Shown piece after piece: positions 17,280-26,763 of a stretch of DNA of 64,000 nt. This stretch comes from Rhizobacter terrae (GTDB lineage Bacteria > Pseudomonadota > Gammaproteobacteria > Burkholderiales > Burkholderiaceae_C): assembly GCF_003852895.1 (NCBI RefSeq), contig NZ_QUSW01000003.1:1-64000 (forward strand), read 5' to 3'. The notes under the pieces were generated by a model. That model was not told where the DNA came from and did no database searches. It saw only the letters and a list, made by a program, of their open reading frames with translations. How positions within the stretch are numbered: the stretch's first letter is position 1; the number at the start of each line of letters is the position of its first letter. The translations under genes and the position numbers were made by a program.

Positions 17280-18929
17280 ATGTCCCGAAACATTCAAAAC
17301 CCGATCCTTCCGGGCTTCCATCCGGACCCGTCCATCCTGCGCGTGGGCCGCGACTTCTACATCGCCACCTCCACCTTCGAATGGTGGCCGGGCGTGCGCA
17401 TCCATCACTCGCGCGACCTGGTGCACTGGCAGCACCTGTCGTACGCGCTCACGCGCACCAGCCAGCTGGACATGCGCGGCAACCCCGATTCCTGCGGCAT
17501 CTGGGCGCCGTGCCTGAGCCACCATGCCGGCACCTACTACCTCGTGTTCACCAACGTGCGCAGCTCGCTGGGCTCGTACAAGGACGCGCACAACTACATC
17601 GCCACCGCCGAGCATCCGGCCGGCCCGTGGTCGGAGCCGGTGTACGTGCACAGCCGCGGCTTCGACCCCTCGCTGTTCCATGACGACGATGGACGCAGCT
17701 GGTTCGTGAGCATGCAGTGGAACCACCGGCCCGGGCACGATCCGTTCGCGGGCATCGTGCTGCAGGAGTGGGACAAGGACCGCCGCGCGCTCACAGGGTC
17801 GGTGCAGACCATCTTCACGGGCACGTCGCTGGGCGTCACCGAAGGCCCGCACCTGTACAGGCGCGACGGCTGGTACTACCTGCTGGTGGCCGAAGGCGGC
17901 ACCTTCTACGAACACGCGGTGACCATCGCGCGTTCGCGTCGCATCGAGGGGCCGTACGAGGTGAGTCCGCACCACCCGCTGCTGACGGCGCACCGCCAGT
18001 CGCCGGCCGGGCTGCAGCGGGCGGGACACGCCAGCCTCGTGGACACCGGCACTGGCCAGTGGTTCATGGCCCACCTGTGCGGACGCCCGCTCGAATGGCG
18101 GACCGATCCGCCGGCCGACGCGCCCGTCGGCGAATACGCCGGCCTGCATTGCCCGCTCGGCCGCGAGACCGCGCTGCAGGCCATCGAATGGACGGCCGAT
18201 GGCTGGCCCCGCCTGGCCGGTGGCGGCACCGCGCCGCATCGCGCCGCACCGGCCCCCGACCTGCCGGCGGCACCGATCGAGCAGGAGCCGCCCAGGGACG
18301 ACTTCGACCACGCCGCACTCAACCCGCACCTGAACACCTTGCGTGCCCCCGCCGATGCGTCGTGGCTGTCGCTCACCGAGCGCCCCGGCTGGCTGCGACT
18401 GCGTGGCCGCGAGTCGCTGATGTCCACCTTCGACCAGAGCCTGGTGGCACGCCGGCAGCAGCACTTCCGCTGCGACGTATCCACGCGGGTGGACTTCGAG
18501 CCGACGCACTTCCAGCATTGCGCCGGCCTGCTCGCCTACTACAACACCCAGAACCATGCCTACCTGCACCTCACGCACGACGACGCGGCCGGCGGCAAGG
18601 TGCTGGTGCTGGCGGTGAACGACCGCGGCATCCTGCGCGAGCCGGTGAAGCCCGTGCCCGTTCCCAGCGGGCCGGTGGACATGAAGGTGGTGTTCCACGC
18701 CGACAGCTTCCGCTTCTTCCACCGCCTGGGCGATGCCGACTGGCAAGCCATCGGCGAGCCCCTGCCCACCGCCATGCTGTCCGACGAACACGCCACCCAC
18801 TTCGACCAGGGCACGCCGCGCAGCTTCGGCTTCACTGGCAATTTCATCGGGCTGGCCTGCCAGGACCTGAGCGGCGGGCGGCTGCATGCGGACTTCGATT
18901 GGTTCGAGTACCGGCCTGTGCAAGACTGA
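17280..18929 (+). CDS. Glycoside hydrolase family 43 beta-xylosidase/arabinofuranosidase
   Basis: The 549-residue protein has a five-bladed propeller with the general base in NPILPGFHPDPS (Asp16), a pKa-setting Asp in RGFDPSLFHDDDG and the acid Glu in GVTEGPHLYR, followed by the C-terminal beta-sandwich typical of XynB enzymes (about residues 340-549). No signal peptide is seen, so it probably acts on imported xylo-oligosaccharides in the cytoplasm. It follows the ROK gene by 24 bases. Whether xylose or arabinose is released is not decided by the sequence. Confidence 0.92.
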   Translation: MSRNIQNPILPGFHPDPSILRVGRDFYIATSTFEWWPGVRIHHSRDLVHWQHLSYALTRTSQLDMRGNPDSCGIWAPCLSHHAGTYYLVFTNVRSSLGSYKDAHNYIATAEHPAGPWSEPVYVHSRGFDPSLFHDDDGRSWFVSMQWNHRPGHDPFAGIVLQEWDKDRRALTGSVQTIFTGTSLGVTEGPHLYRRDGWYYLLVAEGGTFYEHAVTIARSRRIEGPYEVSPHHPLLTAHRQSPAGLQRAGHASLVDTGTGQWFMAHLCGRPLEWRTDPPADAPVGEYAGLHCPLGRETALQAIEWTADGWPRLAGGGTAPHRAAPAPDLPAAPIEQEPPRDDFDHAALNPHLNTLRAPADASWLSLTERPGWLRLRGRESLMSTFDQSLVARRQQHFRCDVSTRVDFEPTHFQHCAGLLAYYNTQNHAYLHLTHDDAAGGKVLVLAVNDRGILREPVKPVPVPSGPVDMKVVFHADSFRFFHRLGDADWQAIGEPLPTAMLSDEHATHFDQGTPRSFGFTGNFIGLACQDLSGGRLHADFDWFEYRPVQD

Positions 18930-18941
18930 GCAGCGCAGGCT

Positions 18942-18961
18942 CCTGACAGAACGTTGTCAGG
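18942..18961 (+). terminator. Hairpin after the GH43 gene
   Basis: A perfect 7-bp stem CCTGACA/TGTCAGG with a 6-base loop begins 12 bases after the GH43 stop. It is followed by a G run and not by T, so it may be a weak terminator or an mRNA 3' end stabiliser. Confidence 0.4.
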
Positions 18962-19003
18962 GGGGCCCTCCGACACTGCCCAGCCCGCACCAAGGAGAGC
19001 CCC

Positions 19004-19414
19004 ATGAACCTGCGCAACATCGGCATCACCCTGTTCGACCGCTGGACCGCCCTGTGGAATGGCGACCTGTCGCTGGCCGCCGACATCATGGCCCCGACCT
19101 TCCGCCTGCGCTACGCCCAGCCTGGCACGCAAGCCTTCGACGAGTGCCGCACGCCGGCACAGATCGCCAAGCTCATCGGCGGATGGCGCCAGGGCCGGCC
19201 CGGCCTCGTGTTTCGCGCCGACGGCGAAGCGGCGGTGGACCTGACGCTCATCGAGGGCCTGCCCTACGGCCTCGTCGCCCGCCCCTACCTCGCCACGCTG
19301 GCCAAGGAGCCCGGCGAGGCGCTCCGCAAGAGCGGCACCGACATGCTGCGGGTGCAGGCCGGGCGCATCGCGGAGGTCTGGTCGGTTTCGGCGGAGCGCA
19401 CCTTCTACCCCTGA
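19004..19414 (+). CDS. NTF2/SnoaL-like small protein
   Basis: The 136-residue protein resembles SnoaL/ketosteroid isomerase-fold proteins: an N-terminal helix NIGITLFDRWTALWNGDLSLAADIMAPTFRLRYAQPG and late strands DMLRVQAGRIAEVWSVSAERTF. AAGGAG precedes the ATG. No signal or membrane segment is present. Such proteins bind small ligands or catalyse varied reactions, so function is open. It may belong with the AraC regulator gene that follows after 70 bases. Confidence 0.65.
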   Translation: MNLRNIGITLFDRWTALWNGDLSLAADIMAPTFRLRYAQPGTQAFDECRTPAQIAKLIGGWRQGRPGLVFRADGEAAVDLTLIEGLPYGLVARPYLATLAKEPGEALRKSGTDMLRVQAGRIAEVWSVSAERTFYP

Positions 19415-19483
19415 GCACCTGCCCAAAAACGTCAGGCACCGTTTCTTGCATGAGGAGCAGGCTCGAACCGTTCGCGCCCTGCC

Positions 19484-20353
19484 ATGTCCTCCAGCGTCAT
19501 CGTCCTTCCGCCCTCGCCATCGCTCGCCCAGGACGTGATGGGGTACGTGGTACGACGACGTTCCATGCACATGCCGCGCGACGTAGCGGCTTTTCGCACC
19601 CACTTCCCGGCCAACCTCTATGCGGCACTCACCATTGTTCATGAAGGCACGCTGGTCGACCCGGACGGCGGCCTGCGCACGCCGCCCGTGAGCTTCTCGG
19701 GGGCGATGACGCAAGGCGTCAGCCGCGAGTACATCGATGCGCCTGAGACCACCGTGGTGCTGTTCAAGCCGGGCCGCCTGACCGACGTGCTGCGCCTGCC
19801 CGCCGGCGAGTTCACCGACCGCTGGCACGACGGTGACGCGCTGCTGAACGCGCAGGAGCGCTCGGAGATTGCCGACCGCATGGCCTCGCAGCGCACCGTG
19901 GCCCGGCAGCTCCACGTGCTCGAAGGCGTGCTGGAGCGGCGCCTGCGCCGGAAGTCACCCAGCCGTGCATCGGTGCTCGCGCGCTTCGTGCAGCAACTCG
20001 TCTGGCGCCTGCCGCACATGACGGTGCGCGAACTGGCCGAGCACACGCAGATGCACGAGCGGCGACTGCATCGCCACTTCATCGACACCTTCGGCGTACC
20101 GCCCAAGGTGGTGATCCGCTTGGCGCGGCTTCAGCTGTCGCTGCTGCACGTCCAGGCGGCTGCGCGGCAGGCCACGGCGTCGATGGCATCGGTGGCCCAG
20201 GCCTCGGGCTTTGCCGATGCCTCGCACATGGCGCGCGACTTCAGGTCGCTGATCGGGCAGACGCCGGCCGCGCTGCGGGATCTCATGGCCCGGTCCGCGC
20301 CGTCGCAGTGGGCCTTCGACCTGCCGCAGGACCTGCTGCATCCGGTGGGCTGA
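19484..20353 (+). CDS. AraC-family transcriptional regulator
   Basis: The 289-residue protein has a ligand-type N-terminal region and an AraC HTH pair at the C-terminus (about residues 185-280): MTVRELAEHTQMHERRLHRHFIDTFGVPPK and ASMASVAQASGFADASHMARDFRSLIGQTPAALRD. The Asp/Ser of the second helix and the closing TPAALR motif are normal. It could regulate the neighbouring NTF2-like or heparinase-like genes; no operator could be assigned. Confidence 0.9.
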   Translation: MSSSVIVLPPSPSLAQDVMGYVVRRRSMHMPRDVAAFRTHFPANLYAALTIVHEGTLVDPDGGLRTPPVSFSGAMTQGVSREYIDAPETTVVLFKPGRLTDVLRLPAGEFTDRWHDGDALLNAQERSEIADRMASQRTVARQLHVLEGVLERRLRRKSPSRASVLARFVQQLVWRLPHMTVRELAEHTQMHERRLHRHFIDTFGVPPKVVIRLARLQLSLLHVQAAARQATASMASVAQASGFADASHMARDFRSLIGQTPAALRDLMARSAPSQWAFDLPQDLLHPVG

Positions 20354-20367
20354 AGCGCACCCGCCGC

Positions 20368-20395
20368 GTCCGATTTGGCATGGAACAAATCGGAC
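20368..20395 (+). terminator. Strong hairpin after the AraC gene
   Basis: A perfect 10-bp inverted repeat GTCCGATTTG/CAAATCGGAC with an 8-base loop lies 14 bases after the AraC stop. It lacks a T tract. It may terminate the AraC transcript or act as an operator for the lipoprotein gene that follows. Confidence 0.45.
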
Positions 20396-20563
20396 ACGCG
20401 AGGGCTGGCGGGGTCAGATCGCGCCCAGCTTTGTCAGCGCTGGAAGGCGCCTGTGGGCGCAAGGGCCGCATGAGGCGATCACTTTTGGTCAGGCCTGGGG
20501 CGGGTCCATCAAGGCGCGGTCCTTGCGCCTTGGGGCGGCATGCCAAGCACACGCACCAACGAC

Positions 20564-23416
20564 ATGAGCCTGCCGAAATCCCTGCGCCGCGACCCACGCC
20601 TGAGCGCCCTGATGCTGGCCGTCTTCGTCACAGCCTGCGGTGGCGGCGCGGCGCCGTCTCCGACGCCTGATCCGACACCGACACCGACACCGACACCCGC
20701 CCCTGCCCCGACTCCAGCGCCTGCGCCCACCCCGACACCGCCACCACCGCCCGCGACGGCCGGCGCGCCCATCATCCTGGCGCATCCCATCGACCGCACG
20801 GTGAGCGCCGGCACCGGCACGAGCTTCAGTGTCTCCACCTCGGGCACGTCACTGAGCTATCAGTGGCGGCGCAACGGCGTGGCCGTCACCTCGGCGAACT
20901 CGGCGGTCTACACGCTCACCGCCGCGGCATCGGACGACGGCGCGCAGTTTGACGTGGTCGTCAGCAACCCGAGCGGCTCGCTGGCCAGCGAGCCTGCCGT
21001 GCTGCATGTGAATGCCGTGGCCAACCGCACGCCGGTCGCCACGCACCCGCGCTTGTGGGTTCGCAACGACGACCTCGCCCGCTTGCGCTCCTGGGCCGTC
21101 GCCTCCAATCCGATGTACGGCAGCGCCACCGGCGGCGCGCTCTACCAGCTCGCCCTCACCGCACGCGAGCGCATCGAGTCCGGCGTCGTGCCGGCGCAGG
21201 ACAACGGCGGCTCCACCTACACGCCCTACGCCACCGAGTCGTACGCCGCGCTGATGGCCTTCATGGCCCTTGTCGACACCGACGCGGCACGCAACCCGCG
21301 ATGGATCGCCGCGGCCAAGACCGCACTCTTTGCCGTCATCGACCAGGCCGACCTGGGCGTGGGCAGCGGCAAGTTCCGCAGTGACTCCTTCGCATCGTCG
21401 GACCGCGGACGCTGGCACGGCGAGGCCTTCCCGCTCGCGGTGGACTGGCTGTACCCCTGGCTCACCGCTGCCGAGAAGCAGCGCATACGCCGCGTCTTCC
21501 TGCGCTGGTGCGCCGAGGACCGCGACGGCTATCCGTCGGTCACCTACTACCACTCCAACCCATCGTCGGTACCAGTTGGTACCGAGCGCCGCAACAATCC
21601 GGCGCTGCTGGACCTGGCCGACCCCAAGCGGCGCGCCATCCGCTTCTCGATGAACAACTACCTGATGGCCCATGCGCGCAACATCTTCATGATGGCCAAC
21701 GCGGTCGATCCGGCCGACGACGTGGCCGATGCGTCCGTCAGCGGCGACGCCGCCGGAAAGCTCGGCGACTTCATGCAGGAGGCCATCGGCACCTACCTGT
21801 ACATGACCGACTTTGCCTACCGCAACGACGGCTTCGGCGGCATCAGCCCGGAGGGCATGGAGTACGGCGAGTCCATCGGCTTCTACTACGGGCTGATGCT
21901 GGCCATCCACACCTCGGGCATGGACGACACCACGACGTACGGTGACAAGGTCTCGCTCGTGAACCACCCGCTGCTGTCCAACCTGATGCCGGGCTTCTTC
22001 CACAGCCTGCCCACGAAGAAGGTGTCCACCGACTACGGGCAGGTCTATCAGCCCGCGTGGTTCGGCGACGCCGAGCAGCTCTACCTCATCGATCCGATGC
22101 GGGTGATGGGCCCGATGTCGCTGTACACGCGCTACAGCGGCCAGGCGGCGGCATTGAACGCCGCCAAGTGGCTCGAATACACCGCGCCGCCCAACAACCC
22201 CGGCAGCCTCGCCTCGCGCACCAACAACGACGACAACATCATCCAGTCGATCATGTATTTCATGATGTTCGATCCCGGCCAGGCCGCGCCCTCGGACCCC
22301 CGTGGCTCGCAGCCGCTGGTCCACTTCGCGCCGAGCCTGGGCCGGCTGCAGGCTCGCACCAGCTGGAACGACGCCGCCGACGTGCGCATGCTGGACATCA
22401 AGCTCAGCTTCAACAGCGTGGACCACCAGCACGGCGACGGCAACATGTTCGACTTCTGGCGCAAGGGCGAGTGGCTGACCAAGGAGCTGTCGGCCTACGG
22501 CGCGGGCGCGGCGATGTCGGAGTTCAAGAACACGTTGACCATCCAGAACAATCCGCAGGCCCACGTGGGCGGCTACCACGCGGCCTTCCTGGCGCGGGGC
22601 AGCCAGTTCATCGGCGGCGCGCACGACGGCGACCCGAGCGTGCTGGTGCGCGGCACTGCGTCCGACTACCTGGTCTTCACCGGCGATTCCACCAACCTCT
22701 ACAACTACGGCGACGACGGCGTGAATGCGCGCGAAGTCACTCATGCAAGCCGCTCGCTGTTCTGGCTGCAACCCGACACGGTGGTGGTGATGGACCGTGC
22801 GCGCACGGCCACCGACAACCGCTTCAAGCGCTTCTGGCTCACCCTGCCCAGCAACGGCGCGGCACCGGTACTCAGCGGTTCCACGGTCACGGCCTCCACG
22901 CCCGGCAACCAGCGGCTGCACGTGAGCACGCTGCTGCCGGCAGGCGCGAACGCCACGAACACGGTGATCGGCCCGGTCATCGATGCTCCCGACCAGTTCT
23001 GGAAAGCCACGCTCGACCCGATGTCGGCTGACAAGACGAACTGGACCGGCGCCTACCGGCTGCGCGTGGAGGCCGCGGGCAGCCCGCGCGATGCCCTGTT
23101 CCTGCACGTGCTGCAAGGCACCGACGGCGGCACCACGCCGGCAACGCCTGCGCTCATCCGCAGCGACACGGGCACTGCCGTGAGCGGTGCACTGACCGGC
23201 GCCACGGCCGTGATGTTCCTGGACGACCCCTATGCCGTCCTCGCGAGCACGTCCTTCGTCGTGCCGGCTGCCGGCACCCGCGTGCTCATGACCGGTCTGG
23301 TACCGGGCGGCTCCTACACCGTCGCCACCAGCGCCGTCACCCAAGGCCGGCGCATCACCATCACCTCGGGAGGCCCCCAGTTGGCCAACCACCTCGGCGT
23401 GCTGGATCTGAATTGA
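20564..23416 (+). CDS. Heparinase II/III-family lipoprotein with Ig-like domain
   Basis: The 950-residue protein from ATG 20564 has a lipoprotein signal ending in VFVTAC (Cys25), a Pro/Thr spacer, an Ig-like domain (about residues 70-155, SYQWRRNGVAV...), an alpha-helical toroid and an antiparallel beta-sheet domain with the heparinase II/III signature DHQHGDGN at residues 620-627. Enzymes of this fold cleave uronate-containing polysaccharides such as heparin, alginate or related glycans by elimination. The lipobox suggests surface or periplasmic anchoring. Substrate cannot be named; the nearby xylan genes are only weak context. Confidence 0.85.
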   Translation: MSLPKSLRRDPRLSALMLAVFVTACGGGAAPSPTPDPTPTPTPTPAPAPTPAPAPTPTPPPPPATAGAPIILAHPIDRTVSAGTGTSFSVSTSGTSLSYQWRRNGVAVTSANSAVYTLTAAASDDGAQFDVVVSNPSGSLASEPAVLHVNAVANRTPVATHPRLWVRNDDLARLRSWAVASNPMYGSATGGALYQLALTARERIESGVVPAQDNGGSTYTPYATESYAALMAFMALVDTDAARNPRWIAAAKTALFAVIDQADLGVGSGKFRSDSFASSDRGRWHGEAFPLAVDWLYPWLTAAEKQRIRRVFLRWCAEDRDGYPSVTYYHSNPSSVPVGTERRNNPALLDLADPKRRAIRFSMNNYLMAHARNIFMMANAVDPADDVADASVSGDAAGKLGDFMQEAIGTYLYMTDFAYRNDGFGGISPEGMEYGESIGFYYGLMLAIHTSGMDDTTTYGDKVSLVNHPLLSNLMPGFFHSLPTKKVSTDYGQVYQPAWFGDAEQLYLIDPMRVMGPMSLYTRYSGQAAALNAAKWLEYTAPPNNPGSLASRTNNDDNIIQSIMYFMMFDPGQAAPSDPRGSQPLVHFAPSLGRLQARTSWNDAADVRMLDIKLSFNSVDHQHGDGNMFDFWRKGEWLTKELSAYGAGAAMSEFKNTLTIQNNPQAHVGGYHAAFLARGSQFIGGAHDGDPSVLVRGTASDYLVFTGDSTNLYNYGDDGVNAREVTHASRSLFWLQPDTVVVMDRARTATDNRFKRFWLTLPSNGAAPVLSGSTVTASTPGNQRLHVSTLLPAGANATNTVIGPVIDAPDQFWKATLDPMSADKTNWTGAYRLRVEAAGSPRDALFLHVLQGTDGGTTPATPALIRSDTGTAVSGALTGATAVMFLDDPYAVLASTSFVVPAAGTRVLMTGLVPGGSYTVATSAVTQGRRITITSGGPQLANHLGVLDLN

Positions 23417-23551
23417 ACTGAAAATCTTGCAATTGACGGTGAATCGAGGTGCTTCACTCTCCACTTACTAGAATGTCCCATGGTGTACTACCGGCCCAAT
23501 GGGAACAATATGCGAGCAGCACATGCCAGGCGCGCCGGGGAGGAAACCACG

Positions 23552-23890
23552 ATGAGCGATCCAGGCTCACGTCGGAAAGACGACCCCGCGGCCTTTCCTT
23601 TGCCCATCGGCGGGCTGTTCGCAGACCTTGAGCTGGGCGTGGGCGCGGTGAACCTGCCCGACGGGTTCTTCGCCGCCTCCAGCGCCATCCAGATCGAGGT
23701 CATCGCCGACTGGCAGCGCGAGTTCGAGACGCTGCGCCTTCGCGCCATGGTGAGGCTGTACCGCGATCTGGCCGCCGCCCTGCCCCAGTGTTCGGACGCC
23801 GAGAAGCTCGAACGCTTCCGCGTGACCTGCCAGAGCCTTGAGCTGGACTGCCCCGAGGACATGCCCGCGCTGCTGGCAAAGTACGAATGA
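23552..23890 (+). CDS. Small protein of unknown function coupled to a hybrid kinase
   Basis: The 112-residue product starts at ATG 23552 behind GGAGGAAA. It is soluble and mainly helical (IQIEVIADWQREFETLRLRAMVRLYRDLAAALPQ). No family was recognised. Its stop overlaps the start of the hybrid histidine kinase by four bases, so it is co-translated and could be an accessory or sensor partner of the kinase. That role is an inference from position only. Confidence 0.7.
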   Translation: MSDPGSRRKDDPAAFPLPIGGLFADLELGVGAVNLPDGFFAASSAIQIEVIADWQREFETLRLRAMVRLYRDLAAALPQCSDAEKLERFRVTCQSLELDCPEDMPALLAKYE

Positions 23891-25803
23891 GCGGCACGCC
23901 TCCCATCGCCATGGACACGTCCACCCACGAACACACGCTGCCTCCGGCCAAGGGCGAGTTCGCCGAGCAGCTCGCCGACGAGCAGCTGCGCATGGTGTGG
24001 GAGCATGCCTCCATCGGCACGCTGGTGGCCACCGCCTTCGCGCTGCTGATGGCCTGGAAGCTGCCCACGCACTTCCCGCAGTACGTGCTGCCCTGGCTGG
24101 GGCTGAAGCTGGCGATCGCGCTGCCGCGCATCGTGCAGGCCATGGTCTACAACCGCCGCGGCCACCCCGGCGGCAAGCGCTGGCGCAACTACACCTACGG
24201 GCTGCTGGCCATCGACGGCATCGTGTGGGGTCTGGCCGGCGCGGTGCTGGTGCACGACACCATCGGCGTGGCCTCGGTCATCCTGCCGTGCCTGACGTGC
24301 GTGGCCATCGTGGCCACCTACGGCCTGCAGGCACGCGTCACGGCCACGGCTGCCTACGTCGTGCCCATCATCCTCATGTCGGGCGTGAGCGTGCTGTTCC
24401 GCGGCGACGAGTTCGGCGTGCTGTGGGGGCTGGGCTCGATGGCGCTGCTGGGCCTGCTGCTGTCCACCGCCCGCCGCTACGAGCGCCGCCTGGCCGAGAA
24501 CTTCCTGCTGCGCATGAAGGCCAGCCGCAGCGAGGAGATGAAGGACGCCGCGCTCGCACTCGCCCAGCGCAACGCCGAGGAACGCGAGCACGCGCTGCAA
24601 CTGGCCCAGCGCAAGAGCGCGGTGAAGAGCCAGTTCCTCGCCACCATGAGCCACGAGCTGCGCACGCCGCTGCACGGCATCCTGGGCATCGCGCGGCTGC
24701 TGCACATCGAGTCCAACGATTCGGCGGTGCAGCGCCGGGTGGAGCTCATCGAGTCCAGCGGCATGCACCTGCTGGAGCTCATCAACGACCTGCTGGACAT
24801 CGGCCGCATCGAGTCGGGCCAGCTCAAGATCGCGCAGGCCGAGTTCGACGTCGCGTCCGAGGCCCACCGCGTGGCCGAGATCTACGCCGTGCGCGCCGGC
24901 GACAAGGGCCTGTCCTTCTCCTTCGACTGCCGGGTCAAGGGCGAATGCTGGGTGCTGGGCGACCCCTCGCGGCTGCGCCAGGTGCTGCACAACCTGCTGG
25001 GCAATGCGGTGAAGTTCACCAAGACGGGCTTCGTGTCGATGTCGCTCGAACACCTTGGCGGCGAGGACTACGTGTTCGTCGTGCGCGACAGCGGCGTTGG
25101 CATCTCGCCCGAAGACCAGGCCCACATCTTCGAGGCCTTCCGCCAGGTCGGCGCGACAGCGGCACGGCCCTTCGAGGGCACCGGCCTGGGCCTGACCATC
25201 GCCCGCGAGGTGGCGCAGGCCATGGGCGGCGACATCACCTGCCGAAGCGCGACCGACGTGGGTTCGTCCTTTCGCTTCACCATCAAGCTCAAGCCGATGG
25301 CGCAGGCCTCGCAGGCTGCAGGCGACACATCCGACATGCCGGCGCCCGCGGTGCAGCGCGGCGAGTTCCAGGTGCTGCTGGCCGAGGACAACGACCTCAA
25401 CGCGCTCATCGCCCAGGCCTTCCTGGAGCGCGAGGGCGTGGTGGTGGAGCGTGCCGTCAACGGCCGCGAGGCGGTGCGCCGTGCGCTGCGCGAGGTGGGC
25501 CGGCCCAACCTCGTGCTGATGGACGTGCTGATGCCCGGACTGGACGGCGTGGCGGCAACGCGTGAGATCCGTGCACGCGAGCAGGCGCTGGGCCTGTCAC
25601 GCGTGCCGGTGATCGCGATGACCGCGACCGCCAGCGACGAAGACCGGGAAGCCTGCCTGGCTGCCGGGATGGACGAGTTCCTGCCCAAGCCCTTCTCGGC
25701 CGAGCAGCTGGGACGGATCATGGCGTTCTGGCTGCATCGGCCGGGCGCATCTGCGCTGGGCCTCGGCACGGCGGGTGACGCCGCGCCGCCGCTCGCGCAT
25801 TGA
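23887..25803 (+). CDS. Hybrid sensor histidine kinase/response regulator
   Basis: The 638-residue protein has about six N-terminal membrane helices (residues 40-200), a coiled linker, a HisKA domain with His256 in MSHELRTPLHGILG, an HATPase domain (NLLGNAVKF, DSGVGI, GTGLGLTI) and a C-terminal receiver with acidic pair AEDND and phosphoacceptor Asp546 in LVLMDVLMPG. Phosphate likely passes from His256 to Asp546. No DNA-binding output follows, so another protein must read the signal. Its stop is four bases from the end of the convergent acyltransferase gene. Confidence 0.94.
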   Translation: MSGTPPIAMDTSTHEHTLPPAKGEFAEQLADEQLRMVWEHASIGTLVATAFALLMAWKLPTHFPQYVLPWLGLKLAIALPRIVQAMVYNRRGHPGGKRWRNYTYGLLAIDGIVWGLAGAVLVHDTIGVASVILPCLTCVAIVATYGLQARVTATAAYVVPIILMSGVSVLFRGDEFGVLWGLGSMALLGLLLSTARRYERRLAENFLLRMKASRSEEMKDAALALAQRNAEEREHALQLAQRKSAVKSQFLATMSHELRTPLHGILGIARLLHIESNDSAVQRRVELIESSGMHLLELINDLLDIGRIESGQLKIAQAEFDVASEAHRVAEIYAVRAGDKGLSFSFDCRVKGECWVLGDPSRLRQVLHNLLGNAVKFTKTGFVSMSLEHLGGEDYVFVVRDSGVGISPEDQAHIFEAFRQVGATAARPFEGTGLGLTIAREVAQAMGGDITCRSATDVGSSFRFTIKLKPMAQASQAAGDTSDMPAPAVQRGEFQVLLAEDNDLNALIAQAFLEREGVVVERAVNGREAVRRALREVGRPNLVLMDVLMPGLDGVAATREIRAREQALGLSRVPVIAMTATASDEDREACLAAGMDEFLPKPFSAEQLGRIMAFWLHRPGASALGLGTAGDAAPPLAH

Positions 25804-25807
25804 TCGA

Positions 25808-26479
25808 TCAGGCCGCCATCGCTTCGATGCGCGGCTGCGCACCCAGGCGCTCCACGAGCTGGATGTCCGGGTGATAGGTGTCGAAGCAGAAGTCAAACAA
25901 GCCCTGCTGGTTCGGATTCGCCTGCCATTCGCGCGGCCCCATCAGCGTGTCGAACATCAGCACGCGGTGCGGCATGTTGCCCGCATGGGCCAGAGGCACC
26001 ATGGGCTGGTCGGCGTTCATCTCCACGAAGCCGATGCGACGGTACTGGCGGATCAGCGCCTCATTGCGCGCGCCGATGATGGCAAAGCGCGACTGCGTGG
26101 ACAGGCAGTACAGGAAGGCCGCCTTGCAGATGGCGAACTTCAGGATGGGGTCGCACTTCGGCATGGTCGCCAGCCGCGTGATCTCGGCGCGGCCCAGCCG
26201 GGCCATCGACTCGGGCAAAGCCATCGACTGCTCGATCAGCAGCGGCCCGCGGCGGCTGGTCTGGATGCGTGCCGTGCCCACCGCGGCGCCGGTCTTCTTG
26301 TCTTCGCAGATCAGCACCAGCGTGCCCTCGGCGTGGTCGAGTGCATCAGGCTCGATCAGCGACTGGCGCAGCGACGGCATGTGGTGCCCGTAGCCTTCGG
26401 CCCGCACTTCGCAGGCGCGGCGCAGGTCCAGGCCGTTCACGGCCGGTCGAATGGTGAAGCTCAAGCTGGAGGTGGTCAT
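25808..26479 (-). CDS. FeeM-like N-acyl amino acid synthase
   Basis: The 223-residue protein resembles the FeeM/autoinducer-synthase branch of GNAT acyltransferases: RRACEVRAEGYGHHMP, GTLVLICEDKKTGAAVGTARIQTS, the EITRLAT segment, and ARNEALIRQYRRIGFVEM. FeeM proteins join fatty acyl chains from acyl carrier protein to an amino acid such as tyrosine. The acyl donor and amino acid cannot be deduced here. It is transcribed alone, convergent with the hybrid kinase. Confidence 0.72.
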   Translation of the reverse strand: MTTSSLSFTIRPAVNGLDLRRACEVRAEGYGHHMPSLRQSLIEPDALDHAEGTLVLICEDKKTGAAVGTARIQTSRRGPLLIEQSMALPESMARLGRAEITRLATMPKCDPILKFAICKAAFLYCLSTQSRFAIIGARNEALIRQYRRIGFVEMNADQPMVPLAHAGNMPHRVLMFDTLMGPREWQANPNQQGLFDFCFDTYHPDIQLVERLGAQPRIEAMAA

Positions 26480-26763
26480 GGCGTGTCCCGACGATCTTTG
26501 GTGGATGAATCACCAGCCATCACGCCCTACTCGCAATGGCGGCGCCGCGCGAACTTAGCGCATTTGTGACTAAGTGCACATCGCGGAAACCATCGGCAAC
26601 CTCCATTGGTTGCCGTTTAGGTGTAGGCGATCAAGCAAAAAGCAGCGCAGTCACGGAAGCGACAGACCTCGTCATGACGGGACCATGACGGGCGCATCAC
26701 GCACAGCAAGGCGTGGCGCGGGTTGCAGCGCAGATGGGGCGCGAAGACGCGCCAGACAAAGCG

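Noticed and set aside
20655-20760. Short tandem repeat
   Set aside because: The repetitive bases encode a Pro/Thr/Ala spacer of the lipoprotein and need no separate repeat call.
21567-21584. Palindrome CGGTACCA/TGGTACCG as an operator
   Set aside because: It lies deep inside the lipoprotein coding region with no promoter nearby; it may be chance.
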